Positions 26,285 to 35,942 of a stretch of DNA of 64,000 nucleotides are shown here, piece by piece; position 1 is the first letter of the stretch; every line of letters begins with the position of its first letter. The position numbers and the translations under genes were made by a program. The notes below the pieces were generated by a model. The model searched no databases, was not told the DNA's origin, and saw only the letters and a list, made by a program, of their open reading frames with translations. Origin of the DNA: JAQUCI01 sp034932685 (GTDB lineage: Bacteria > Bacillota_I > Bacilli_A > Erysipelotrichales > Erysipelotrichaceae); contig JAYFOM010000024.1 of assembly GCA_034932685.1 (NCBI GenBank), positions 56,520 to 120,519 of the forward strand, given 5' to 3'.

Positions 26285-28276
26285 ATGGAAAAGGATATTT
26301 TCACTAAAAACGAAAAAGAAATATGGCGTAAGATGGATTTTACGAGTATTGATGATTTAATCTCGCATTATCCTTTTCGTTATGAAAAGATCAATCTCAT
26401 TCCATACAAACAGTGGAAGATAAATGAGAAGATAGCTATTGAAGGAAAATTAATTTCAAACATCAAGACAACAAGAGTAAAAAAACTAACAATAACAAAG
26501 TTTGATATCAGTAATGAAGATGATCTATTTCATATAACTATATTTAATCGACCATGGTTAAGTAATATCAAACTTAATGATAATATTACAATTATTGGTA
26601 AGTATGAAGGTAATCAAAAAATAACTGCTACAACATATAATTTAAGACCATTAATAGAACAACTTGATATTCAACCAATATACAATCTTAAAGCTAAGAT
26701 AACTAATAAAGCTTTTGTTAAAATGATTGAAAAAGCACTTGATCATTACATCACTAAAGAGTTGATTCCAATTAGTATTAAAAATAAATATCGTCTAATA
26801 AATAAAGCGGAAGCGTTAAGAAAAATTCATAAACCAAAATCACAGGCCGATATCATTGCGGCAACACGATATCTTAAGTATGAAGAGTTCTTACGTTTTC
26901 AAATGGTTATCGCATATAGAAGAATGGAAAAAGTTGAACATGATTTACGTTATCAAAAAAAATTCGCTGTTGACGATGTTTTTAGAATGGCTAATCAACT
27001 TAAGTTTAAACTAACTAATGATCAACTAAAAGCTGTCAATGATATAGTTTTTGATATGCAAAGTCCTAAACCGATGTATCGTTTGATTCAAGGTGATGTG
27101 GGCTCAGGTAAAACAGTTGTAGCTGCATTAGGTCTTTATGCTTGTTATCTTGCTGGTAAACAAGGTGCATTCATGGCTCCAACTGAAGTTTTGGCTAAAC
27201 AGCAATATGATGAGTTCAAAAAGCTATTCAAGCATACAACGATGAAAATCGCTGTTTTGTATTCAGCTTTAAATCAAACTGAAAAGAATGAAACATTACA
27301 AAAACTTGCTAGTAATGAAATAGATTTAATTGTTGGGACCCATTCATTAATCCAAGATGATGTAAGTTTTGCTACTCTTGGTATGATCGTCACTGATGAA
27401 CAACATCGTTTTGGTGTGAATCAAAGACGTAAATTGATTGATAAAGGTAGTTTTGTCGATATTATGATCATGAGCGCAACACCAATACCTAGAACGCTTA
27501 CAAATGTACTTTATGGCGATATGGATGTTAGTAATATCTTTACCTTACCAATTGGCAGAAAGCCTGTCATAACCAAATTAATCAAGCAAAACAGTATGAT
27601 TAAGATCATAGATGAGATTTTACTAAAAGTGGACAATGGTGATCAGGTATATATAGTATGTCCTGCTATTAATGATAATAATGATACGGGTGTACGAAAC
27701 ATCACCGCAATTTATCAAGCACTTAAAAAAGAGTTAGGTGATAGGTACCATATTGACATGTTACATGGTAAAATGGATAGTAGCACAAAGGATAAAATTG
27801 TTGCTAGTTTTAAAGCAGGATATACGCAAATTTTAGTCACAACAACTGTTGTTGAAGTTGGAATTAATGTTGAAGCTGCTAATATCATGGTTATTTATGA
27901 TGCTAATAGATTTGGTTTATCACAATTGCATCAATTACGTGGTCGTATAAAAAGATCAAGTAAACAAGGGTATTGCTATCTTTTGACTAGTACCGACGAT
28001 ATTGAAGCATTAGAAAGACTCAATATCCTTGTTGAAAGTGATGACGGATTTAAGATAGCAGAAGCTGATCTAAGATTAAGAGGACCAGGTGATATATTTG
28101 GTATAAGACAAAGTGGTGTTCCAAGTTTTATTTTAGGTAATTTGATAACTGACACAAAGATTATTAAAGCTAGTAAAGAAGATGCCGAGAATATCGTAGC
28201 TTACCCAACAGATGAAAACCAAGCTATTCGAGAAGAAACTAAGAATTTTTTAAAAAACAACGATTATATTGACTAG
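26285..28276 (+). CDS. recG: ATP-dependent DNA helicase RecG
   Basis: Fork-remodelling helicase, 663 aa (slightly short). It has an N-terminal wedge/OB domain, then helicase lobe 1 with GDVGSGKTVVAALGLYA near residue 270, PTEVLAKQQYDEF and the DEQHRFG box near 370, and lobe 2 with ATPIPRTLTNVLYGDMD, TTTVVEVGINV, HQLRGRIKRSSKQGYCYLL and ADLRLRGPGDIFGIRQSG. The ATG follows AGGAT after the fakA hairpin. RecG-plsX-rnc order is as in Bacillus. Confidence 0.97.
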   Translation: MEKDIFTKNEKEIWRKMDFTSIDDLISHYPFRYEKINLIPYKQWKINEKIAIEGKLISNIKTTRVKKLTITKFDISNEDDLFHITIFNRPWLSNIKLNDNITIIGKYEGNQKITATTYNLRPLIEQLDIQPIYNLKAKITNKAFVKMIEKALDHYITKELIPISIKNKYRLINKAEALRKIHKPKSQADIIAATRYLKYEEFLRFQMVIAYRRMEKVEHDLRYQKKFAVDDVFRMANQLKFKLTNDQLKAVNDIVFDMQSPKPMYRLIQGDVGSGKTVVAALGLYACYLAGKQGAFMAPTEVLAKQQYDEFKKLFKHTTMKIAVLYSALNQTEKNETLQKLASNEIDLIVGTHSLIQDDVSFATLGMIVTDEQHRFGVNQRRKLIDKGSFVDIMIMSATPIPRTLTNVLYGDMDVSNIFTLPIGRKPVITKLIKQNSMIKIIDEILLKVDNGDQVYIVCPAINDNNDTGVRNITAIYQALKKELGDRYHIDMLHGKMDSSTKDKIVASFKAGYTQILVTTTVVEVGINVEAANIMVIYDANRFGLSQLHQLRGRIKRSSKQGYCYLLTSTDDIEALERLNILVESDDGFKIAEADLRLRGPGDIFGIRQSGVPSFILGNLITDTKIIKASKEDAENIVAYPTDENQAIREETKNFLKNNDYID

Positions 28277-28284
28277 GAGGAAAT

Positions 28285-29259
28285 ATGAAAATAGCCATCG
28301 ATGCTTTAGGTAATGATAAAGGAAGCACTGTTTTTGTACAGGCAATAAAAAAGTTTACCCAAGATTATAAAGATGTTGAACTTATCGTTTTCACAAATCA
28401 CGAAAGTGAAGAAGCATATAGTGATATACAGAATGCAAAACTTATATTATGCCAAGAAAGCATTCAAATGGATGATGGCTTAATGGCAATCAAAAGAAAA
28501 AAAGACGCTAGTATGAACAAGATGATCGATCATATAAGTTCAGGTTTAGCCGATGGCGGAATTTCAGCAGGATCAACAGCTGCACTTTTGATGAGTTCAT
28601 TAACCAAGTTGAAAACAATTGAAAATGTTGAAAGACCAGCTTTGTTAGCAACAATCCCAGCTAAAAACGGACGTTTTTTCCAGTTTCTGGACATGGGTGC
28701 CAATAGTGACACAACCGCAAACAATTTACTTGAGTTTGCGAAAATAGGAAAAGTATATGCCGAAGTAGTTTATAAGATTAAAAATCCAAGAATTAAACTC
28801 TTAAATATCGGTGCTGAAGCAGCTAAGGGTGATAAATTACATAAAGAAGCTTATGATCTTTTAGCTAAAGCGAATGATTTGAACTTTTGTGGCAATATTG
28901 AAGGTAGAGATATGTTTGATGATGATGTTGATGTAATCGTTAGTGATGGCTTTAGTGGGAATATCACACTAAAAGCAGTTGAAGGTACTGCGCAATTAGC
29001 GTTTGGAGAGCTAAAGAATGTCATTATGGCTTCAGGTATTAGTAAGTTGGCGGGTTTGGTATTAAAGAAAGGTTTAAGTAAAATTAAGGATAATCTTGAT
29101 TATTCTAAATTTGGAGGAGCTATCCTTATTGGCTTACAAAAACCAGTTGTTAAAGCACACGGTGCAAGTTCAGAAGAAGCGATATATAATGCTTTAATTT
29201 GCTTATATAAAATTTTGATAAATGATACCGTTGAGAAATTAAAGAGGGAGCTACAATGA
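28285..29259 (+). CDS. plsX: Phosphate acyltransferase PlsX
   Basis: Interconverts acyl-ACP and acyl phosphate, the donor for the glycerol-3-phosphate acyltransferase PlsY. 324 aa. Start KIAIDALGNDKGS (the family has AxDAMGGD), ISAGSTAALLMSS near 92, LDMGANSD near 134, NIGAEAAKGD near 180 and VSDGFSGNITLKAVEG near 219. SD AGGAGG. In Bacillus fapR precedes it and fabD, fabG and acpP follow; all are missing and rnc overlaps its stop directly. Confidence 0.96.
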   Translation: MKIAIDALGNDKGSTVFVQAIKKFTQDYKDVELIVFTNHESEEAYSDIQNAKLILCQESIQMDDGLMAIKRKKDASMNKMIDHISSGLADGGISAGSTAALLMSSLTKLKTIENVERPALLATIPAKNGRFFQFLDMGANSDTTANNLLEFAKIGKVYAEVVYKIKNPRIKLLNIGAEAAKGDKLHKEAYDLLAKANDLNFCGNIEGRDMFDDDVDVIVSDGFSGNITLKAVEGTAQLAFGELKNVIMASGISKLAGLVLKKGLSKIKDNLDYSKFGGAILIGLQKPVVKAHGASSEEAIYNALICLYKILINDTVEKLKRELQ

Positions 29260-29942
29260 CAATTTATGATTGGTTGTTAAAGAGGGACATTACCGTAAAA
29301 AACAAGAATTTAATTGAACAATCATTTATTCATTCATCCTATGTCAATGAACATAAAACAATGACTAATGATAATGAAAGGCTTGAGTTCGTTGGTGATG
29401 CCGTATTGCAGATATGGTCGAGCATTCATCTTTTTAATGTCCAGCCAACACTTGACGAAGGAAAAATGACCACTTATCGCGCGACGTTGGTTTGTGAGAA
29501 AGCGTTAGCGGAATACGGTAAAAGGTTAGGCTTAAATAAATATTTGAAACTTGGCTTTGGCGAAGAAAAGACCGGCGGTAGAAACCGCGATTCTATCGTT
29601 GCCAACATGTTTGAAGCCTTTATTGGAGCTTTATATATTGAACTAAACATGGGTTTATCACCGATAAATAGAATAATGAGCGAAGTTGTTGATTTTGATA
29701 ACATTGACGAACTAGAAAGTGTAGTTACTGATTATAAAACAAGACTTCAAGAATATGTGCAATCAGATGTTAGAAAAACTGTTACTTATGAAGTTGTGAC
29801 TGTAAGCGGTCCAAGCAATAAACCTTTGTTTAAGATCAATGTAATGCTTGATGGTATCGTATTAGGTACGGGAGAGGGCAACAGTAAAAAGAAGGCTGAA
29901 CAAGCTGCTGCCAAAAATGCATTTGATAAGATGGTGAAATAA
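29256..29942 (+). CDS. rnc: Ribonuclease III
   Basis: Double-strand-specific endonuclease for rRNA processing, 228 aa. The RNase III signature NERLEFVGDAVLQIW near residue 40 holds the metal-binding Glu/Asp, with the second acidic pair in DSIVANMFEAFIGALYIE near 111. The C-terminal dsRNA-binding domain runs from DYKTRLQEYVQ to KKKAEQAAAKNAF. It overlaps plsX by four bases. smc, its usual successor, is replaced by galK. Confidence 0.97.
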   Translation: MTIYDWLLKRDITVKNKNLIEQSFIHSSYVNEHKTMTNDNERLEFVGDAVLQIWSSIHLFNVQPTLDEGKMTTYRATLVCEKALAEYGKRLGLNKYLKLGFGEEKTGGRNRDSIVANMFEAFIGALYIELNMGLSPINRIMSEVVDFDNIDELESVVTDYKTRLQEYVQSDVRKTVTYEVVTVSGPSNKPLFKINVMLDGIVLGTGEGNSKKKAEQAAAKNAFDKMVK

Positions 29943-29946
29943 TTTC

Positions 29947-31209
29947 ATGAAGATTAAGCAAATTATCAACGACAGTAATTTTTTACTTAAAAAAATAAGT
30001 GAAATATATGATAATCCTGAAAATCAAATCGATCGTTATAAGTTAGCACTAGCTAAATTTAGTGAAAATTTTGATGATGAACATATAATAGTAATTTCAA
30101 CACCTGGTCGTATTGAAGTATGCGGTAATCATACTGACCATCAATTAGGTAAAGTAATCGCAGCAGCTATTGATATTGATAGTATTGCCGTTGTTAGTAA
30201 AGCAGAGAATGTTAGGATAATATCTGAAGGTTATGATGTTATTGAAATGAAGACAAATGATCTGACCTATCGTAATGATGAGATTTTTACTTCAGTCGCT
30301 TTAGTTAAAGGGATACTGCGTGGATTTATTGATCATGATCTAAAGATTGGTGGCTTCAATGTTTATTTTACTTCAGCAATTAAAGAAGGTTCAGGTTTAT
30401 CAAGTAGTGCTAACTTTGCTTTAGCAATCGCAAGCATTATCAATTGTCTATTTAATGATAATAAAGTGAATTCATTGACATTGGCAAAAATTGCTCAGTA
30501 TAGTGAAAGTAAATACTTCAATAAACCAGTAGGTTTAATGGATCAATTAGCAATCGCATCAGGCGGTATTTGTTATATTGATTTTATAGACAAAGATAAT
30601 CCTAAAATAACCAAATTAAATGATGTGTTTTTTATTAATGATTATCAGTTATTGATCATGAATACCCAATCTGATCATAGTGATCTTTCAAATGCGTACG
30701 CTGATATCGTTAATGAGATGAGTGAGGTTGCTAACCAAAAAAACCTTGATCATTTGGGTAAACTTGAACCAACTTGTTTCTATGAAAAAATCATTCCATC
30801 AAGCACGATCATAAATGATAGATCAATTTTAAGAGCTCATCACTTTTTTCAAGAAAATAAAAGAGTTACTGAGTTGTATCAAGCTTTACTTAATAACGAT
30901 ATGGATAAAGCTATCTTATTGATCAAGAATTCTGGATTTAGTTCATATATGTATTTACAAAACATTTATGATGAAAAGCAACCACATCATCAAAAAATAG
31001 CAGTTGCATTAGCTTTATGTGAGTATATTTTAAATGGTCAGATGGCAGCATATCGCATTCATGGTGGCGGATTTGGCGGTAGTGTTTTAATAATCATTAA
31101 AAAGGACGAAGTTTCGTCATTCTTGATCAAAGCAGCAAAACTTTTACCACAAAACGCTGTAACAAAGATCAATGTGCGTAATCATGGGAGTATATGTATT
31201 ATAGATTAG
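29947..31209 (+). CDS. galK: Galactokinase (GHMP family)
   Basis: ATP-dependent galactose-1-kinase, first step of the Leloir pathway. 420 aa. The galactokinase signature appears as TPGRIEVCGNHTDHQLGK near residue 52 (usual form GRxNLIGEHTDY), the phosphate loop as KEGSGLSSSANFALAIA near 150, and GHMP motif 3 as IHGGGFGGSVLIII near 376. Substitutions in motif 1 (Cys and Asn for Ile and Glu, His for Tyr) leave room for a related sugar kinase. It lies inside a replication/RNA operon between rnc and polC with 4- and 9-base gaps and no galT or galE nearby. Confidence 0.84.
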   Translation: MKIKQIINDSNFLLKKISEIYDNPENQIDRYKLALAKFSENFDDEHIIVISTPGRIEVCGNHTDHQLGKVIAAAIDIDSIAVVSKAENVRIISEGYDVIEMKTNDLTYRNDEIFTSVALVKGILRGFIDHDLKIGGFNVYFTSAIKEGSGLSSSANFALAIASIINCLFNDNKVNSLTLAKIAQYSESKYFNKPVGLMDQLAIASGGICYIDFIDKDNPKITKLNDVFFINDYQLLIMNTQSDHSDLSNAYADIVNEMSEVANQKNLDHLGKLEPTCFYEKIIPSSTIINDRSILRAHHFFQENKRVTELYQALLNNDMDKAILLIKNSGFSSYMYLQNIYDEKQPHHQKIAVALALCEYILNGQMAAYRIHGGGFGGSVLIIIKKDEVSSFLIKAAKLLPQNAVTKINVRNHGSICIID

Positions 31210-31218
31210 GAGATTGAA

Positions 31219-34200
31219 ATGGATATATTTACGATACTAACAAAAGAAAAATTTACCAGCGATGAACTTTCGCTTTTAGTTGATGCTAAGTTTTCACGTC
31301 CTATATATCAGAAGAGTCAAAATGTTATATTGATCGATCTTCTGATTTCTAATACTTTAACAAGAGATTTATATAAGAAGATCTTAGATAACATTATTGA
31401 TGTCACTAAAGCATCTGTGAAATTAAATGTATTAAGTAATAGTTGTCAACTTGATGCCATGGAAGTACAAAATTATATTGATTATCTTTCTGGGCTGTTT
31501 AGTGGTGGACGCATTTTTAGCAATGTTTTATGTACACTTGACGATAAAACTATTAAATTGATTTATAGCAATGACCATCATAAAGAAAAGGCAGCTCTAC
31601 TTTTGCCAGAGCTTGTTTTACGATTAAATGAATGTGGTATTGATTACAAAGTTGAAGTTATCTCACAGAATATGTTTAATAAACCTAAGAAAACACATGA
31701 TGTCGCTGATCTTTATAATAAGATTACAATTGCAGAAATTGATGGCTCTATCAATGATGTCGAAATGAATTTAACGATCTTTAAAATAGAAGATAACAAT
31801 CAGTTTAGACAACACAATCGCGCGTTGGTCATTAGTTATTATTTAAAAGACAAGACTGGCTTTATTATTGGTAAAAGAGTAATTGATGAAGCAAATAAAG
31901 ACAAAGTAGCTAATGAGTTTAATGTTAATGACCAAGTTATAGTAAGAGGCGATATTCGACAAATAAAGATGAATAACGAGTATGATCTTTTCATTAATGA
32001 GATGAGACGCTTCATGCATACACCAATGATCATGGATGACGCTATTAACAAAAGAGTTGAATTACATGCGCATACAAAATTTTCTGAAATGGATGGTGTT
32101 TGTGATCTTCAAGCGTTAATTAAAAGAGCATTTGATTGGAATCATAAAGCAATAGCAATCACTGATCATTCGGTTGTGCAAGCTTATCCCAAAGCGCAAA
32201 ATTATGTTGATAATTTGTTAAAAACCTATAAGACCAATGAGTTTAAATTAATTTATGGTATTGAGATGAACATGGTTGATCCTGATTTAAACATTGTTAT
32301 TAACAGTGATAATCGTAAACTTGATTGTGATTATGTTGTCTTCGATTTAGAAACAACAGGACTTTCAGCTCGTTATGATCAAATAATCGAATTTGGAGCT
32401 GTTAAGATTCGAAACGAAACAATAGTTGAAAAAATGCAATTTTTTATAAATCCGAGATTAAAACTATCAACATTTACAAGAAATATGACAAACATCGCCC
32501 AAAGCGATGTTGATAAAGGACTTTTGTTAATTGAAGCATTCCCTAAAATCTTGTCATTCTTTGATAATGCGGTTCTTGTAGCACAGAATGCTAGTTTTGA
32601 TGTTGCATTTTTAAATGCTAAATTAAGCGAATATCAACTTTCTAAACTTAATAATCCCATTATCGATACCTTAGATATGGCAAGAGCTTTAAACAAGGAA
32701 AAGAAACGCTATCGTCTTGGCAATATCGCAAAAATATACAAAATCGATTATGATGAAAATGTTGCTCATAGAGCTGATTATGATGCAGAAGTGACAGCGA
32801 AAGTATTTCTACAGATGCTATATGAAGCTAGAAATCAATTAAAAAAGATTAATAGTATAGATGTGAAAGATCAGACATTATCCGATTTAATGAGTTTAAA
32901 TGACAGTGAAGCATTTAAGAAAGTCATAAAAAAACATATAAATATTCTTGCTAAAAATCAAGCAGGAATAAAAGATATTTTTAAATTAGTCTCATTGTCG
33001 CACACTGACTATTTAGTTTTTTCAGGAAAAGCTAATAGTAAAAACGATGCTGATGAGTTTATGGCTGAACCACGTATTATAAGAAAAGCCATAAGCGAAC
33101 TAAGAGCCAATCTGTTGATAGGAAGTTCTTGTTTAAATGGTGAAATTTTTGAAATTGCCGCCAATAAAACACAAGAAGAATTAGAAGATGCAATGCGTTA
33201 CTATGATTATATCGAAGTTCAGCCACCTGAAAATTACTATAATTTGATCAATGAAAATAGATTGCCAGACTATGAACGTTTAATTACTATCTTAACCAAT
33301 ATTATTGAAACTGCTGATAAACTCAATATTCTAGTTGTCGCTACTGGTGATGTTCATTATCTTGATGTTGATGATAAAAAGATAAGAGACATTTATATTC
33401 ACGCTAAAGGAATAGGTGGTACTGTGCATCCATTATATATTTATAATAATGAGAAAAGGATTGCAACATCATCACCTAATCAACATTTTCGAACTACAAA
33501 TGAAATGCTAGAATGCTTTTCGTTTTTACCAAAAGAAACAAAAGAGCGCATCGTTATAGATAACACTCAAAAGATTGCTGAAATGATTGATGTTTGTCGT
33601 CCAGTCAAAGATAAGCTTTACACTCCAAGTATTGAAGGATCAGATGAACAACTTAAACAACTTTGTTTTCAAAACGCTTATAAAACATACGGCAAGCCAC
33701 TTCCAAACTTAATCGAAGAAAGATTAAATAAAGAACTGAATTCTATTATCAAAAATGGTTATGGAGTAATTTATTACACTGCCTATTTACTTGTTAAGAA
33801 ATCTAATGAAGACGGTTATTTAGTTGGATCAAGAGGATCTGTCGGATCAAGTTTTGTTGCCACTATGGCGAATATTACTGAAGTTAATCCACTTCCGGCA
33901 CACTATCTATGTCCAAACTGTCAATTTAGCGATTTTAATGTTGAAGCTGATAGTGGTTATGATCTACCTGATAAAAAGTGTGTAAAATGTGGTGGTGTTA
34001 TGCATGGTGAAGGTCAAGATATTCCATTTGAGACTTTCTTGGGTTTTGAAGGGGAGAAAGTTCCAGATATTGATTTGAACTTTTCAAGTGAATATCAAGA
34101 TAAAGCACATGCTTATACCAAAGAAGTGTTTGGCGAAGATAAAGTATTTAGAGCTGGTACAATAAGCACCGTGGCTGAGAAAACGGCTTTTGGTTATTTA

Positions 34201-35514
34201 AGGGGTTATCTTGAGTCAATGCAAATCGAGAATGAGCCAAATAGTGCTGAAAGAACTTATTATGCGAAGAAATGTGAAGAAGTAAAGCGTACATCAGGTC
34301 AACATCCAGGCGGTATTGTGGTTATACCACAAGATATGGATATTCATGATTTTACACCTTATCAATATCCTGCTAATAATCCAAATAGTGAATGGCGTAC
34401 AACCCACTTTGAGTTTAATGATATTCACGAAAACGTCTTAAAACTAGATATTTTAGGTCATGTTGACCCAACTGCTATGCGATTACTTGAGAAGATAACT
34501 GGTGTTGATGTATTGAAAATACCAATGAACGATAAAAGCACTATTTCTCTTTTCGCTAGCAATAAAGCATTAAAAATAGTTGATAAAACATTTAAAGAGA
34601 AAACAGGCGCTATGGGTTTACCAGAGTTTGGTACTAAATTTGTACGCGGAATACTTGAAGACGCAAAACCTAAAAGTTTTTCAGATTTACTTAGAATTTC
34701 AGGATTAAGTCACGGTACCGATGTTTGGACTAATAATGCAAAAGATTTGATCAATAAAGGCATATTATTGAACGATGTTATTGGGTGTCGTGATGATATC
34801 ATGGTATATTTAATAAGAAAAGGTCTTAAAGCTCGTGACGCATTTGAAATCATGGAATATGTACGAAAAGGGAAAGGACTTAAGAGTGATTGGATTAAGA
34901 TCATGAAGGCCAACAATGTACCTGAATGGTACATCGATTCATGTCAGAAAATTAAGTACATGTTTCCAAAAGCTCACGCTGTTGCTTATTGTATAATGGC
35001 AGTAAGAGTAGGTTGGTTTAAGATTAACTATCCTCTACATTATTACATATCATATTTTACTTTAAGAAGTAACGCTTATGATATTGATACTATGATCAAA
35101 GGTCAAAACGCTGTTTTAGCTCGCTATAACGATATAGTAAAACGATCACAGGATCGTGAACTAAAGAAATCAGTCTCAAACAAAGAATATGAAATACTTA
35201 ATACCCTTGAAGTATCATTAGAGATGATGGCTCGTGGCTATCGTATAAGTAATATTTCCTTGCAATATTCAATGGCTGAAGAGTTTGTGATCGATCCTAA
35301 TGATGATAAAGCTATCATCCCTTCATTTAAGACTATTGATGGTCTTGGACTTAACGTTGCTAAGTCAATTGTAGCCGCAAGAGATGAAAGATTCTTCATT
35401 TCAAAACAAGACTTATTGACCAGAACCCAAATAAGTAGTACATTATTGAAGAAACTTGATGATTTAAAAGTATTAGACAGTCTTCAAAATGAGAACCAAT
35501 TACAATTATTCTAG
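31219..35514 (+). CDS. polC: DNA polymerase III PolC-type, with 3'-5' exonuclease
   Basis: Main replicative polymerase of low-GC Gram-positives, 1431 aa. Domain order: N-terminal domain, OB fold, PHP domain start ELHAHTKFSEMDG near residue 278 (histidines intact), inserted DEDD exonuclease with VFDLETTGLSARYDQIIEF near 374 and AQNASFDVAFLN, the second PHP part, a zinc finger CPNC...CVKCGG near 898-925, and the palm with VGSRGSVGSSFVATMA near 872 and PDIDLNFSSEY near 951. SD TAGGAGA. It is coupled to galK upstream and to a small zinc-ribbon gene downstream. Confidence 0.98.
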   Translation: MDIFTILTKEKFTSDELSLLVDAKFSRPIYQKSQNVILIDLLISNTLTRDLYKKILDNIIDVTKASVKLNVLSNSCQLDAMEVQNYIDYLSGLFSGGRIFSNVLCTLDDKTIKLIYSNDHHKEKAALLLPELVLRLNECGIDYKVEVISQNMFNKPKKTHDVADLYNKITIAEIDGSINDVEMNLTIFKIEDNNQFRQHNRALVISYYLKDKTGFIIGKRVIDEANKDKVANEFNVNDQVIVRGDIRQIKMNNEYDLFINEMRRFMHTPMIMDDAINKRVELHAHTKFSEMDGVCDLQALIKRAFDWNHKAIAITDHSVVQAYPKAQNYVDNLLKTYKTNEFKLIYGIEMNMVDPDLNIVINSDNRKLDCDYVVFDLETTGLSARYDQIIEFGAVKIRNETIVEKMQFFINPRLKLSTFTRNMTNIAQSDVDKGLLLIEAFPKILSFFDNAVLVAQNASFDVAFLNAKLSEYQLSKLNNPIIDTLDMARALNKEKKRYRLGNIAKIYKIDYDENVAHRADYDAEVTAKVFLQMLYEARNQLKKINSIDVKDQTLSDLMSLNDSEAFKKVIKKHINILAKNQAGIKDIFKLVSLSHTDYLVFSGKANSKNDADEFMAEPRIIRKAISELRANLLIGSSCLNGEIFEIAANKTQEELEDAMRYYDYIEVQPPENYYNLINENRLPDYERLITILTNIIETADKLNILVVATGDVHYLDVDDKKIRDIYIHAKGIGGTVHPLYIYNNEKRIATSSPNQHFRTTNEMLECFSFLPKETKERIVIDNTQKIAEMIDVCRPVKDKLYTPSIEGSDEQLKQLCFQNAYKTYGKPLPNLIEERLNKELNSIIKNGYGVIYYTAYLLVKKSNEDGYLVGSRGSVGSSFVATMANITEVNPLPAHYLCPNCQFSDFNVEADSGYDLPDKKCVKCGGVMHGEGQDIPFETFLGFEGEKVPDIDLNFSSEYQDKAHAYTKEVFGEDKVFRAGTISTVAEKTAFGYLRGYLESMQIENEPNSAERTYYAKKCEEVKRTSGQHPGGIVVIPQDMDIHDFTPYQYPANNPNSEWRTTHFEFNDIHENVLKLDILGHVDPTAMRLLEKITGVDVLKIPMNDKSTISLFASNKALKIVDKTFKEKTGAMGLPEFGTKFVRGILEDAKPKSFSDLLRISGLSHGTDVWTNNAKDLINKGILLNDVIGCRDDIMVYLIRKGLKARDAFEIMEYVRKGKGLKSDWIKIMKANNVPEWYIDSCQKIKYMFPKAHAVAYCIMAVRVGWFKINYPLHYYISYFTLRSNAYDIDTMIKGQNAVLARYNDIVKRSQDRELKKSVSNKEYEILNTLEVSLEMMARGYRISNISLQYSMAEEFVIDPNDDKAIIPSFKTIDGLGLNVAKSIVAARDERFFISKQDLLTRTQISSTLLKKLDDLKVLDSLQNENQLQLF

Positions 35515-35522
35515 GAGGTAAT

Positions 35523-35846
35523 ATGAATTCGGTAAAATGCACGCGATGTGGCCATGAAATTAAATTGACTTTTAAAAAAGCTGGTAAGATGATTAAATGC
35601 AATCATTGTAATCTAGTTATGAAACAAGATAAGAAGACTGAGAAAAGGCTTTTTATCGCAAAAGTTGCTTATGCTGCTGTGTTTATCATGATTGTAAGTT
35701 TAATTTATAGTATGTTTAGTGGAAAACTTGATAACACAATTAGTATCTTAATCATTCTTGGAGCAGGTCTTGCAAGTGCTGGGACAAGTGATTATGCAGC
35801 CAACTTTATCGTTTTTAAGCTTTTTGGTAAAAGCTATCAAGCATAA
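35523..35846 (+). CDS. Small zinc-ribbon membrane protein, function unknown
   Basis: 107 aa with strong SD TAGGAGG, eight bases after polC. The N terminus is a four-cysteine zinc ribbon (CTRCG at residue 5 and CNHCN near 28). Two hydrophobic helices follow at about residues 47-65 and 75-95, ending in a short basic tail. No family is recognised. It ends the galK-polC run before the rimP promoter and could be a membrane-tethered accessory of unknown purpose. Confidence 0.8.
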   Translation: MNSVKCTRCGHEIKLTFKKAGKMIKCNHCNLVMKQDKKTEKRLFIAKVAYAAVFIMIVSLIYSMFSGKLDNTISILIILGAGLASAGTSDYAANFIVFKLFGKSYQA

Positions 35847-35851
35847 AAAGC

Positions 35852-35879
35852 TTGTAGTTGCAATTATCTTCTATATAAT
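35852..35879 (+). promoter_or_regulatory. Promoter of the rimP-nusA-infB operon
   Basis: TTGTAG at 35852-35857 and TATAAT at 35874-35879, spacer 16. The expected start at about 35886 places the hairpin at 35901-35918 near the 5' end of the RNA. Confidence 0.7.
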
Positions 35880-35885
35880 GTAAAA

Positions 35886-35942
35886 TAAAAGTCGATTAAA
35901 GGAGTGGGTTACCACTCCTTCGTTATTGTTTAAAGGAGAATT
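35886..35942 (+). promoter_or_regulatory. Structured leader upstream of rimP
   Basis: A perfect 7-bp hairpin GGAGTGG/CCACTCC (loop GTTA) at 35901-35918 is not followed by a real T tract. CTCCTT at 35915-35920, in its 3' arm, is also complementary to the Shine-Dalgarno AAGGAG at 35933-35938. The hairpin and SD sequestration are therefore mutually exclusive pairings, a plausible translational switch. Confidence 0.55.
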
